Assembly (NCBI RefSeq): GCF_000384315.1
Contig: NZ_ARVW01000001.1
Span: 5,146,157 to 5,210,156 of the forward strand
Length of the DNA: 64,000 nucleotides
Direction: 5' to 3'
Source: Amycolatopsis nigrescens CSC17Ta-90
GTDB lineage: Bacteria > Actinomycetota > Actinomycetes > Mycobacteriales > Pseudonocardiaceae
A program made the position numbers and the translations under genes. Shown piece by piece: positions 24,766-32,862 of this stretch. The notes under the pieces are model-generated. The model searched no databases. It was not told the origin of the DNA and worked only from the letters and a program-made list of their open reading frames with translations. The first letter of the stretch is position 1. Each line of letters begins with the position of its first letter.

Positions 24766-26466
24766 GTGCATGTGCTAGCCGAGGCGAACTTGCGCCTTGA
24801 TGCGAACGCGATCGACTACGTGTTGCTCGCGTTCTACTTCGTCCTGGTCCTTGGCATCGGTTATCTGGCTCGCCGCCAGGTCTCCTCGAGCCTCGACTTC
24901 TTCCTCTCCGGTCGTTCACTGCCCGCCTGGGTAACCGGGCTCGCCTTCATCTCGGCGAACCTGGGCGCGATCGAGGTCATGGGCATGTCGGCCAACGGCG
25001 CGCAGTACGGCCTGCCGACCGCGCACTACTTCTGGATCGGCGCGGTGCCGGCGATGCTGTTCCTCGGCGTCGTGATGATGCCGTTCTACTACGGCTCCAA
25101 GGTGCGCAGCGTTCCCGAGTTCATGCGCCGCCGGTTCGGCAAACCGGCCCACCTCGTCAACGGCATCAGCTTCGCGGTCGCGCAGATCCTGATCGCGGGT
25201 GCCAACCTCTTCCTGCTCGCCACCGTGGTGAACCTGCTGCTCGGCTGGCCGATCTGGGTCTCGGTCATCCTGGCCGCCGCGATCGTGCTGACCTACACCG
25301 CGCTCGGCGGCCTGTCCGCCGCCATCTACAACGAGGTGCTGCAGTTCTTCGTCATCGTGGCCGCGCTGGTCCCGCTGACCGTGGTCGGCCTGTACAAGGT
25401 CGGCGGCTGGCAGGGCCTGGTGGACAAGGTCAGCGGCAGTCCCGGCGGTGCCGACCAGCTGAACTCCTGGCCCGGCAACCAGCTCACCGGTTTCGGCGAC
25501 AACTTCCTGTCCGTGCTCGGCCTGGTCTTCGGCCTCGGCTTCGTGCTGTCCTTCGGCTACTGGACGACGAACTTCGTCGAGGTGCAGCGCGCGATGGCCT
25601 CGAAGAGCATGTCGGCTGCCCGCCGCACGCCGATCATCGGCGCTTTCCCGAAGATGCTCATCCCGTTCATCGTGATCATCCCGGGCATGATCGCCGCGGT
25701 CACCGTCACCGAGCTGATGGGGGAGAACAAGACCGCACTGCTCGCCGGAGATCCGTCGGCCAGTGGCGCGGACTTCAACGACGCGCTGCTGCTGCTGATG
25801 CGCGACTTGCTGCCCAACGGCATGCTCGGTATCGCCATCGCCGGGCTGCTGGCCTCGTTCATGGCCGGTATGGCGGCGAACCTGAGTTCGTTCAACACGG
25901 TGTTCACCTACGACATCTGGCAGTCCTACATCAAGAAGGACAAGCCGGACGGCTACTACCTGAGCTTCGGCAGGCTGGTCACCGCGATCGGCACGATCCT
26001 GGCCATCGGTACCGCGTTCATCGCGTCCACCTACTCGAACCTGATGGACTACCTGCAGCAGCTGTTCTCCTTCTTCAACGCGCCGCTGTTCGCCACGTTC
26101 ATCCTGGGAATGTTCTGGAAGCGGATGACCGCGACCGCGGGCTGGACGGGCCTGGTCTCCGGCACGCTCGCCGCGATCGGCGTCTTCCTGCTGGCCGAGA
26201 CCGGGGCCTGGGACCTACCGGGCCAGGGCGCCAGCTTCATCGGTGCCGGTGCCGCGTTCGTGGTCGACATCGTGGTCAGCGTCGCGGTCACCTACGCGAC
26301 CAGGCCGAAACCCGAAGCCGAACTGGTCGGGCTGGTCTATTCGCTGACGCCGAAGAACACCCGGCAGCACTCCACCACCGGCGACGACGCCGGCTGGTAC
26401 CGCAAGCCGGGCCTGCTCGCCGGCATCGTCCTGATCATCACGATCGTTCTCAACATCATCTTCTAG
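24766..26466 (+). CDS. Sodium:solute symporter (SLC5-type)
   Basis: 566 residues with about 13 hydrophobic helices, beginning DYVLLAFYFVLVLGIGYLARR. The segments SSLDFFLSGRSLPAWVTGLAF and YTALGGLSAAIYNEVLQFF are typical of the sodium/solute symporter family (sodium-coupled import of sugars, acids or amino acids). GTG at 24766 is preceded by GGAGG; a second GTG two codons later is possible. It is followed after 12 bases by a two-helix small protein probably made with it. The substrate cannot be predicted. Confidence 0.88.
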   Translation: MHVLAEANLRLDANAIDYVLLAFYFVLVLGIGYLARRQVSSSLDFFLSGRSLPAWVTGLAFISANLGAIEVMGMSANGAQYGLPTAHYFWIGAVPAMLFLGVVMMPFYYGSKVRSVPEFMRRRFGKPAHLVNGISFAVAQILIAGANLFLLATVVNLLLGWPIWVSVILAAAIVLTYTALGGLSAAIYNEVLQFFVIVAALVPLTVVGLYKVGGWQGLVDKVSGSPGGADQLNSWPGNQLTGFGDNFLSVLGLVFGLGFVLSFGYWTTNFVEVQRAMASKSMSAARRTPIIGAFPKMLIPFIVIIPGMIAAVTVTELMGENKTALLAGDPSASGADFNDALLLLMRDLLPNGMLGIAIAGLLASFMAGMAANLSSFNTVFTYDIWQSYIKKDKPDGYYLSFGRLVTAIGTILAIGTAFIASTYSNLMDYLQQLFSFFNAPLFATFILGMFWKRMTATAGWTGLVSGTLAAIGVFLLAETGAWDLPGQGASFIGAGAAFVVDIVVSVAVTYATRPKPEAELVGLVYSLTPKNTRQHSTTGDDAGWYRKPGLLAGIVLIITIVLNIIF

Positions 26467-26478
26467 GAGGTCGGACGC

Positions 26479-26763
26479 ATGGCTACCGAATCGACGTCCG
26501 GTACCCGCCGGGCGGGCGCCTTCGACATCAGGCTGATCATCGCGCTGCTGATGGGTGTGTACGGCCTGGTGATCACGATCATGGGCCTCACCGTCACCTC
26601 CGACGAGGAACTGGCCAAGGCCGACGGGCTGAACATCAACCTGTGGGCCGGTATCGGCATGCTCGTGTTCACCCTGCTGTTCGTGCTCTGGGCCCGGTTG
26701 CGGCCGTTGCAGGTGCCCGAGCCCGAACCGGCGGCGGAGGAGCCTTCGAAACCGACCGAATAG
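26479..26763 (+). CDS. Small two-helix membrane protein, symporter partner
   Basis: 94 residues with two membrane segments (about residues 18-36 and 52-70) and an acidic Pro/Glu-rich tail. ATG at 26479 follows AGGAGG by 8 bases and the symporter stop by 12, so it is co-transcribed. Similar small proteins are often found behind SLC5-type genes in actinobacteria; an assembly or stability role is inferred from that position only. Confidence 0.75.
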   Translation: MATESTSGTRRAGAFDIRLIIALLMGVYGLVITIMGLTVTSDEELAKADGLNINLWAGIGMLVFTLLFVLWARLRPLQVPEPEPAAEEPSKPTE

Positions 26764-26810
26764 CGAGGTTGTGCGCGCGGGGCACGGTGGGGACGGCTAC
26801 CGTGCACGGC

Positions 26811-27803
26811 GTGTTCTTTCGCTCTCGTGGTGCCCGGCCAGTCCGGTATGTCCTGACCGTGCTGGCCGGGTTCGCCGTCGTCACGGGGTGCGGGCCCGAC
26901 CTCGGCAAGGCCAACTTCCCGCGCACCACCGTGCCCGCCGCGGCCACCGGCGGGCAGAGCGCGGACGGCAAGATCAACGACCCGGCGGTGGCCATCGCCG
27001 CGCTGCGCACGGTCGACCCGTGCGGGCTGGTGGACGCCGCCGCGGTCGCCGACCTCGGCGCACCCGGCAAGCAGGACCCGTTCGGCCTGGACAAGTGCAG
27101 CAACGAGGTCACCGACGCCGGCGGCAAGACGATCCGGATCTCGGTGCAGCTCGGCGAGCCGCTGATCGGCGTGGACAACGACATCAGCGGCACGGTGGAG
27201 GGCCTGCCGCTGATCGAGCGCAAGCAGGACACCGCGGCCTGCTTCGTCACCGCGGTCACCGCGCGGGCCCCGGATCTCGGCGTCACCGTGCAGACCAGGT
27301 ACGAGGGCGGCGACCCCTGCCGGCCGGGTCGCTCGGTGCTGCAGAAGGTGCTCAAGAAGCTGCGCGACAAGCCGGCCCAGTACCCGCAGCAGCAGGGTTC
27401 GCTGATGCCGGTGGACCTGTGCACCACGGCGGACGACGCGGCGGTGACCGAACTGCTCGGCAAGGACATCAAGAAGGAGCCGTTCGGCCTGCACGGCTGC
27501 ACCTGGACGCCGAACGGCTCCGGCCCCAACGCCACCCTCAACTTCCGGGTGGCCACCACTCCCGGCACGTCGGACGGCACCGAGGTGGATCTCGGCGGCG
27601 GGGTCAAGGGATTTCAGAAGTCACGCAGCGAGAGCGCGGCCCAGTGCAACATCGTGTTCCAGCACCGGCCGACCACGAACGGCGAGGGCGAGCTCGTTTC
27701 GTTCGACTACAACAACTACCTCGCCGACGCGGGGAGCGAAGACGCGTGCGGCAAGGCGCTCAAGGTGGTCAAGGCTGTGGTGCCGAAACTTCCCAGTTCC
27801 TGA
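26811..27803 (+). CDS. Lipoprotein with two DUF3558-like modules
   Basis: 330 residues. A signal peptide ends in a lipobox VVTGC (Cys27), so the protein is anchored outside the membrane. The mature part has two similar halves: VDPCGLVDAAAVADLGAPGKQDPFGLDKC and, about 140 residues later, a second start VDLCTTADDAAVTELLGKD with EPFGLHGCTW. Each resembles the DPC...C pattern of DUF3558 lipoproteins common in actinobacteria. GTG at 26811 lies 7 bases after TACCGT (leaderless pattern). Function unknown. Confidence 0.72.
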   Translation: MFFRSRGARPVRYVLTVLAGFAVVTGCGPDLGKANFPRTTVPAAATGGQSADGKINDPAVAIAALRTVDPCGLVDAAAVADLGAPGKQDPFGLDKCSNEVTDAGGKTIRISVQLGEPLIGVDNDISGTVEGLPLIERKQDTAACFVTAVTARAPDLGVTVQTRYEGGDPCRPGRSVLQKVLKKLRDKPAQYPQQQGSLMPVDLCTTADDAAVTELLGKDIKKEPFGLHGCTWTPNGSGPNATLNFRVATTPGTSDGTEVDLGGGVKGFQKSRSESAAQCNIVFQHRPTTNGEGELVSFDYNNYLADAGSEDACGKALKVVKAVVPKLPSS

Positions 27804-27826
27804 ACTTGGAAAACACAGGAGGCCGC

Positions 27827-28828
27827 ATGAAGAAGATCATCAACGATCCGTCGACCGTGGTCGCGGAGTCGTTACGCGGGCTCGCGGCGGCACACGCCGA
27901 TCTGCTCCGGGTGCGCGACGACCCGGCGGTGGTGCTGCGCGCGGACGCTCCGGTTGCAGGCCAGGTGGCGGTGATCTCCGGCGGGGGCTCCGGGCACGAG
28001 CCGCTGCACGGCGGGTTCGTCGGCCCCGGCATGCTGCACGCCGCGGTGCCGGGGGCGGTGTTCACCTCGCCGACCCCGGACGCTGTGCAGGCCGCGGTGG
28101 AGGCCACCGCCGGTGAACGGGGCGCGCTGCTGATCGTGAAGAACTACACCGGGGACGTGCTGAACTTCGAGACCGCCGCCGAGCTCGCCGCGGTGGACGG
28201 GGTGGATGTGCGCAGCGTGGTGATCGACGACGACGTGGCGGTGGCCGACTCGACCTTCACCGCGGGCCGTCGCGGGGTAGGCGGCACCGTGCTGCTGGAG
28301 AAGCTCACCGGTGCGGCGGCGGCAAGGGGCGACTCGCTGGACTCGCTGGAAGCCTTGGCGCGCAAGGTGATCAGCCAGGTCCGCTCGATTGGCGTTGCGC
28401 TCACCCCGCCGACCGTGCCGCACGCGGGGGAGCCCAGTTTCACCCTCGCGGAAGACGAGATCGAGTTCGGCATCGGCATCCACGGCGAGCCGGGCCGGGA
28501 GCGGATCCCGGCTGAGCCCGCGGACGCGCTGGTCCGGCGGATGGTGGACGCGGTCTGCACGGACCTGCCCTTCGGCGAAGGCGACCGGGTGCTGCTGTTC
28601 ACCAACTCGATGGGCGGCACCCCGCTGCTGGAGCTCTACCTGGCGCACGGCATCGCCGAGCGGCTGCTGGCCGAGCGCGGCATCACCGTGGAGCGCAGGC
28701 TGGTCGGGCCGTACATCACCAGCCTGGAGATGCAGGGCATCAGCCTCACCGTGGCGAAGGTGGACGACGAGCTGGTCGAACTCTGGGATGCGCCGGTGCA
28801 CACCGCCGCGCTGCGATGGGGAGTGTGA
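27827..28828 (+). CDS. dhaK: Dihydroxyacetone kinase subunit DhaK
   Basis: Binds dihydroxyacetone covalently and presents it to DhaL-ADP for phosphorylation by the PTS. 333 residues. GGGSGHEP (52-59) shapes the substrate site, and H219 in GIGIHGEPG is the His that forms the hemiaminal with the substrate. ATG at 27827 follows AGGAGG. First gene of dhaK-dhaL-ORF58-dhaM; only 2 bases separate it from dhaL. Confidence 0.96.
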   Translation: MKKIINDPSTVVAESLRGLAAAHADLLRVRDDPAVVLRADAPVAGQVAVISGGGSGHEPLHGGFVGPGMLHAAVPGAVFTSPTPDAVQAAVEATAGERGALLIVKNYTGDVLNFETAAELAAVDGVDVRSVVIDDDVAVADSTFTAGRRGVGGTVLLEKLTGAAAARGDSLDSLEALARKVISQVRSIGVALTPPTVPHAGEPSFTLAEDEIEFGIGIHGEPGRERIPAEPADALVRRMVDAVCTDLPFGEGDRVLLFTNSMGGTPLLELYLAHGIAERLLAERGITVERRLVGPYITSLEMQGISLTVAKVDDELVELWDAPVHTAALRWGV

Positions 28829-28830
28829 GG

Positions 28831-29466
28831 ATGAGCTGTACAGCGGAAGGCGTGGCCGCCGCGTTGCGCGCGGCCGCGGTGGTGGTCGCCGAGCATCGTG
28901 CAGAGCTGATCGAGCTGGACCGCGCCATCGGCGACGCGGACCACGGCGAGAACCTCAACCGGGGCTTCGCCGCGATCGTGTCCGCTTTGGACGCGGGCTC
29001 GGTGCCGGAGACCGCGGGCGGTGTGCTGAAACTGGCCGCGACCACGCTCATTTCAAAGGTCGGCGGAGCGGCGGGGCCGTTGTACGGCACGGCTTTCCTG
29101 CGCGCGGCGAGCTCGATCGGCGACAAGTCCGAAATGGACTCCGCCGCGCTGGCCGCCGCGCTTCGGGCCGGCCTGGAAGGCGTGCAGGCGCGGGGAAAGG
29201 CCGTCGAAGGCGACGCCACCATGGTGGACGCGCTGCTGCCGGCGGTGGCCGCCGCGGAGGCGGCCGCGGCCGATGGCGGCGACGCCGGTGCCGTGCTTGC
29301 CGCCGCCGCGAACGCCGCGGACAAGGGTGCTGAGTCCACTGTGGACATAGTGCCGCGCAAAGGCAGGGCCTCCTACCTCGGGGAGCGCGCGGTCGGCCAT
29401 CTCGACCCCGGCGCCAGGTCCACGGCGGTACTGCTGCGGGCATTCGCGGAGGCGGTCGCCGGATGA
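28831..29466 (+). CDS. dhaL: Dihydroxyacetone kinase subunit DhaL
   Basis: Carries a tightly bound ADP that is phosphorylated by DhaM, then passes the phosphate to dihydroxyacetone on DhaK. 211 residues. The Mg/ADP site D30, D35, D37 is in DRAIGDADHGENLNRG. Later GDATMVDALLPA and SYLGERAVGHLDPGA are family-typical. ATG at 28831 with GAGG before it; the in-frame GTG 15 bases upstream lies inside dhaK. Its TGA overlaps the ATG of a 58-codon reading frame (ATGA). Confidence 0.95.
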   Translation: MSCTAEGVAAALRAAAVVVAEHRAELIELDRAIGDADHGENLNRGFAAIVSALDAGSVPETAGGVLKLAATTLISKVGGAAGPLYGTAFLRAASSIGDKSEMDSAALAAALRAGLEGVQARGKAVEGDATMVDALLPAVAAAEAAAADGGDAGAVLAAAANAADKGAESTVDIVPRKGRASYLGERAVGHLDPGARSTAVLLRAFAEAVAG

Positions 29467-29639
29467 GTGGCCCTGTGTCAAGCCGCGGCACCCAGGACGA
29501 CCATGGCGCGCGCACCGGCCGGCAGGCCCCGCTATCGGGGCGGCAGGGCGCTCATCTGGTCATCCTTGCGGGGCAACGGGAGTCGCGCCCTGTCGACACG
29601 ATCGCGGATGCGCGCAGACTCGCGGAGGAGTGGGCATGA
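29463..29639 (+). CDS. Putative 58-aa protein between dhaL and dhaM
   Basis: An open frame of exactly 58 codons that joins dhaL and dhaM: its ATG overlaps the dhaL stop (ATGA 29463-29466) and its TGA overlaps the dhaM start (ATGA 29636-29639). Both junctions are the form used for translational coupling elsewhere in this genome. The sequence is polar at the start (Gly, Arg, Gln, Ser), has a short strand-like HLVILAG and ends in a helix (TIADARRLAEEW). GC at third positions is lower than in dhaL or dhaM. No homology is recognised; it may simply be a ribosome bridge. Confidence 0.5.
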   Translation: MSGPVSSRGTQDDHGARTGRQAPLSGRQGAHLVILAGQRESRPVDTIADARRLAEEWA

Positions 29640-30313
29640 GCGTGGGACTTGTGCTGGTCTCGCACAGCGCGAAGCTGGCCGAAGGGCTGGCCGAGCTGGC
29701 CGTGCAGATGGCGCCGGACGTCACCGTGGTCCCGGCGGGCGGGCTGCCGGGCGGCGGACTGGGCACCGACTACGACGGGGTGGTGGCCGCGGTGCAGCGG
29801 GCCGACTCCGGTGACGGGGTGGTGCTGCTCTACGACCTCGGCAGCGCGCAGATGACCGCCGAGCTGGCGGTGGAGTCGCTGGCCGACCCAGCCGGCGCGG
29901 CGGTGGTGGACGCGCCGCTGGTGGAGGGCTCGATCGCCGCCGCGGTCGCCGCGCAGGGCGGCGCGGGCCGGGCCGCGGTGGCCGCGGCCGCCGCCTCGGC
30001 GGGGGCGCCGCCGGACCTCGCGGTCACGCTGCCGGATGACGGCGGTGCCGGTGAGGGTGTCGAGCTGACCCTGAGCAACGACGTCGGCCTGCACGCCCGG
30101 CCGGCCGCGTTGCTGGCCAGGAGTCTGACCGGGCTGGACGCCGAGGTCACCATCAGGCTCGGCGACTCGGTGGCGGACGCGCACAGCGTGCTCGCGCTGA
30201 TGTCCCTCGGCGCGCGGATGGGCGACCGGATCGAGGTGCGGGCCGGCGGGGCGCAGGCCGCCGAGGCGATGCGGGTGGTCAAGGAGCTGGTCGAGCGCAA
30301 TTTCGACGAGTGA
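29636..30313 (+). CDS. dhaM: PTS-dependent dihydroxyacetone kinase phosphotransfer subunit DhaM (EIIA-HPr)
   Basis: Passes phosphate from the PTS to DhaL-ADP. 225 residues with two domains: an EIIA-Man-like part with phospho-His H10 in LVLVSHSAKLAEG, and an HPr-like part with H153 in GLHARPAALLAR. There is no EI domain, so phosphate must come from the general EI. ATG at 29636 is preceded by GGAGGAG inside the small upstream frame. Last gene of the operon; a strong hairpin follows at 30397-30437. Confidence 0.95.
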   Translation: MSVGLVLVSHSAKLAEGLAELAVQMAPDVTVVPAGGLPGGGLGTDYDGVVAAVQRADSGDGVVLLYDLGSAQMTAELAVESLADPAGAAVVDAPLVEGSIAAAVAAQGGAGRAAVAAAAASAGAPPDLAVTLPDDGGAGEGVELTLSNDVGLHARPAALLARSLTGLDAEVTIRLGDSVADAHSVLALMSLGARMGDRIEVRAGGAQAAEAMRVVKELVERNFDE

Positions 30314-30396
30314 GCCCGGTGGAGTGCCGGATGTCACGTTTCGGCCGGTGCGGTCGCGGTGCTGGTGACCGTTCGCCGGAGGTTTGCGAATAGGAG

Positions 30397-30437
30397 CCGG
30401 CCGCGCCGTGGATGAGGGCGGTCCACGGCGCGGCCGG
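30397..30437. terminator. 16-bp stem hairpin between dhaM and the micro-peptide genes
   Basis: CCGGCCGCGCCGTGGA (30397-30412) pairs perfectly with 30422-30437 around a 9-base loop. On the plus strand TTGTTT follows, as for an intrinsic terminator of dhaM; on the minus strand it lies 15 bases beyond the second micro-peptide stop and should end that transcript too. Confidence 0.85.
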
Positions 30438-30451
30438 TTGTTTCCGGCCGG

Positions 30452-30526
30452 TCAGCCGACGCCGATGGCCTTGAGCAGCGCGAGTAGCGCGTCGACCAGT
30501 GAACCGAGAATGCTCGTCGATCCCAT
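30452..30526 (-). CDS. Amphipathic micro-peptide B (24 aa)
   Basis: Reading leftward from ATG at 30526: 24 codons ending in TGA at 30452-30454, with a GGAG ribosome site 7 bases upstream. After MGST the sequence SILGSLVDALLALLKAIGVG is an almost ideal amphipathic helix (hydrophobic at i, i+3/4; Asp and Lys on the polar face). It is 14/20 identical to the neighbouring micro-peptide A, and the differences are conservative (E/D, I/L, I/V, H/K), which argues that both are translated. No signal peptide or known family is recognised. The length and pattern recall membrane-active peptides; function is unknown. Confidence 0.72.
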   Translation of the reverse strand: MGSTSILGSLVDALLALLKAIGVG

Positions 30527-30558
30527 CGTTTTCTCCGTTCTCTTCCGGTGGTTCGTGC

Positions 30559-30624
30559 TCAGCCGATTCCGATGGCGTGCAGCAGGGCGGACAACGCTTC
30601 GACGAGCTGGCCGATAATGCTCAT
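30559..30624 (-). CDS. Amphipathic micro-peptide A (21 aa)
   Basis: Reading leftward from ATG at 30624: 21 codons ending in TGA at 30559-30561. An unusually strong ribosome site AGGAGGAG lies 7 bases upstream. The product, M followed by SIIGQLVEALSALLHAIGIG, has hydrophobic residues at 3, 4, 7, 8, 11, 14, 15, 18 and 20 and polar Ser, Gln, Glu, His on the opposite face. The gap to micro-peptide B is 32 bases with a second ribosome site, so the two form a bicistronic unit ending at the hairpin 30397-30437. Function unknown. Confidence 0.72.
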   Translation of the reverse strand: MSIIGQLVEALSALLHAIGIG

Positions 30625-31077
30625 GGGTTTCTCCTCCTGGTTGGTGCGGCGGTTTCGGTGCCTTGACGACCGGTGCCCGCCGTGTGTCGGGAATCAGATC
30701 CCGCGCTCATTTCGGCCAGGTTATCGTCGTTTTCGTCTTGGTTAACGGAAATCATCGAGCATTTCCTGGCGATGAATTCGCAGGTGATCGCGGTTGCTCA
30801 CAAGGAGCGTCGCGCTGTGATCGCCATCGCCTTTGTTCGGTACTGGCAGATTGTTCCCGGCGGCTGACCCGTTTTGCGCCTATCGAGCTGACAGCCGTTT
30901 TAGAATTCGTGTCAGCAATGGCTTTCGTCGATTCATCCGGTTTTGGCGTACGTTGTGATTTCACTCGATAGGGGGCCGTTCTGACTCGATTCCGAAGCCC
31001 GACGACCCTGCTGGATCTTGCGCCGCATGGCACTATCTAGCCGGAAACTACCAGCGAGTAACCACCGGAGGCCGGTT
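30625..31077. other. Gene-poor region upstream of the micro-peptides and the dehydrogenase
   Basis: About 450 bases, clearly less GC-rich than the surroundings. It must contain the leftward promoter for the micro-peptides and the rightward promoter for the dehydrogenase gene. I see an inverted repeat GCTGACA (30887-30893) / TGTCAGC (30910-30916). Short open frames here (for example 31 codons from 30772) lack ribosome sites and codon bias, so I do not call them. Confidence 0.5.
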
Positions 31078-32856
31078 GTGGCACGGGAGATCGCGAGTGT
31101 GGGAGTTGTCGGCCTCGGCACGATGGGGGCCGGAATCGCCGAGGTACTGGCCCGCAGCGGGCTGTCCGTCATCGGGGTGGAGGTCGGCGACGACGGGGTG
31201 GCGCGCGGCCGCGGGCACCTCGAGCACTCGACCGGCCGGGCGCTGAGCAAGGGCAAGCTGGACGAAGCCGGCCGCGCGGAGCTGCTGGGGAGGGTCTCCT
31301 ACAGCACCTCGCTGCACGATCTCGCCGAGGTGGACCTGGTGATCGAGGCGATTCCGGAGAGCCTCGAACTGAAGGCCGAGGTGTTCGCGCAGCTGGACAA
31401 GATCACCGGGCCGGACACCGTGTTCGTCTCGAACACCTCGTCCCTGTCGATCACCGAGATCGGCGTGCACACCGCACGTCCGGGCAAGGTCGTCGGCATG
31501 CACTTTTTCAACCCGGCTCCGGTGCTGAAGCTGGTGGAGATCGTGCGGACGGTGGTCACCGAGCCGGGCGTGGTCGAAGAGGTCACCGCCTTCGCCGAGC
31601 GGCTCGGCAAGACGCCGGTGGTGATGGGCGACCGCGCCGGCTTCATCGCGAACGCGCTGCTGTTCGGCTACCTCAACCACGCGGTGCGGATGTACGAGCA
31701 GCGCTACGCCACCCGCGAGGACCTGGACGCGGCGATGCGGTTCGGCTGCGGTTACCCGATGGGCCCGCTGGCGCTGCTCGACCTGATCGGGCTGGACACC
31801 GCGTACGAAATCCTGGACACGATGTACCACCAGTCGCGCAACCGGCTGCACGCACCGGCGCCGCTGCTGAAGCAGATGATCACCGCCGGCCTGCTGGGCC
31901 GGAAGGTGGGCCGCGGCTTCTACAGCTACGACGCGCCGGACTCGCCGAACGTGGTCGCCGACGCGATCGGCGCCGAATCGTCCACTGTGGACGAATCGGC
32001 GCTGCGCGAGGTGCGACGGGTCGGTGTGGTCGGCACCGGCACGATGGCAACCGGGATCGTCGAGGTGTTCGCCAAACGCGGTTACCCGGTGGTGCTGCGG
32101 GCACGCAGTGCGGAGAAGGCCGAGGCGGCCGTCGCGCGGGTGCGCAAGTCGCTGGACAAGGCCGTGGCCAAGGGGAAGCTGAGCGAGGGCGACGCCGCTG
32201 CCGCGCTCGGCCGGATCTCCCCGGCGGTCGAGTTCGAGGAACTGGCCGACGTGGATCTGGTGGTGGAGGCCGTCGCCGAGGAGCTGCCGGTGAAGCAGGC
32301 CGTGTTCGCCGCGCTGGACGACGTGGTCCGGCCGGGCGCGATCCTGGCCACCACCACCTCCTCGCTGCCGGTGATCGAGTGCGCCGCGGCCACCTCGCGG
32401 CCTTCAGCTGTGCTCGGCATGCACTTCTTCAACCCGGCGCCGGTGATGAAGCTGGTCGAGGTGGTCAGCACCATCGCCACCGCGCCGGAGGTGACCGCCA
32501 CCGCGGCCGCGGTGTGCGGGGAACTCGGCAAGCATCCGGTGCGCTGCGGCGACCGGGCCGGGTTCATCGTGAACGCGCTGCTTTTCCCTTACCTCAACGA
32601 CGCGGTCAAGATGCTGGAGGCGCACTACGCCGGCGCAGACGACATCGACACCGCGATGAAGGTCGGCTGCGGGCTGCCGATGGGCCCGTTCGAGCTGCTC
32701 GACGTGGTGGGCCTGGACGTGTCGCTGGCGATCGAGCGCACGCTGTACAACGAGTTCCGCGAAGAGGGTTTCGCGCCGGCGCCGTTGCTGGAGCACCTGG
32801 TCACCGCGGGCAGGCTCGGCCGCAAGACCGGCAAGGGCTTCGGCGACTACACCTGA
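31078..32856 (+). CDS. Double-module 3-hydroxyacyl-CoA dehydrogenase
   Basis: 592 residues made of two complete 3-hydroxyacyl-CoA dehydrogenase units. Module 1 starts with the NAD-binding GLGTMGAGIAEVLA and contains GMHFFNPAPVLKLVEIV; module 2 starts with GTGTMATGIVEVFAKRG and contains GMHFFNPAPVMKLVEVV. Both carry the catalytic His in that HFFNPAP motif and the GDRAGFI(A/V)NALLF segment. It would oxidise 3-hydroxyacyl-CoA (for example 3-hydroxybutyryl-CoA) in fatty-acid or PHB-linked metabolism. GTG at 31078 follows GGAGG by 6 bases. Internal duplication of this type is common in actinobacteria. Confidence 0.93.
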   Translation: MAREIASVGVVGLGTMGAGIAEVLARSGLSVIGVEVGDDGVARGRGHLEHSTGRALSKGKLDEAGRAELLGRVSYSTSLHDLAEVDLVIEAIPESLELKAEVFAQLDKITGPDTVFVSNTSSLSITEIGVHTARPGKVVGMHFFNPAPVLKLVEIVRTVVTEPGVVEEVTAFAERLGKTPVVMGDRAGFIANALLFGYLNHAVRMYEQRYATREDLDAAMRFGCGYPMGPLALLDLIGLDTAYEILDTMYHQSRNRLHAPAPLLKQMITAGLLGRKVGRGFYSYDAPDSPNVVADAIGAESSTVDESALREVRRVGVVGTGTMATGIVEVFAKRGYPVVLRARSAEKAEAAVARVRKSLDKAVAKGKLSEGDAAAALGRISPAVEFEELADVDLVVEAVAEELPVKQAVFAALDDVVRPGAILATTTSSLPVIECAAATSRPSAVLGMHFFNPAPVMKLVEVVSTIATAPEVTATAAAVCGELGKHPVRCGDRAGFIVNALLFPYLNDAVKMLEAHYAGADDIDTAMKVGCGLPMGPFELLDVVGLDVSLAIERTLYNEFREEGFAPAPLLEHLVTAGRLGRKTGKGFGDYT

Positions 32857-32862
32857 GTCGGT

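Noticed and set aside
30663..30971. 102-codon rightward frame in the AT-richer region
   Set aside because: No ribosome site, irregular codon use, and no recognisable motif.
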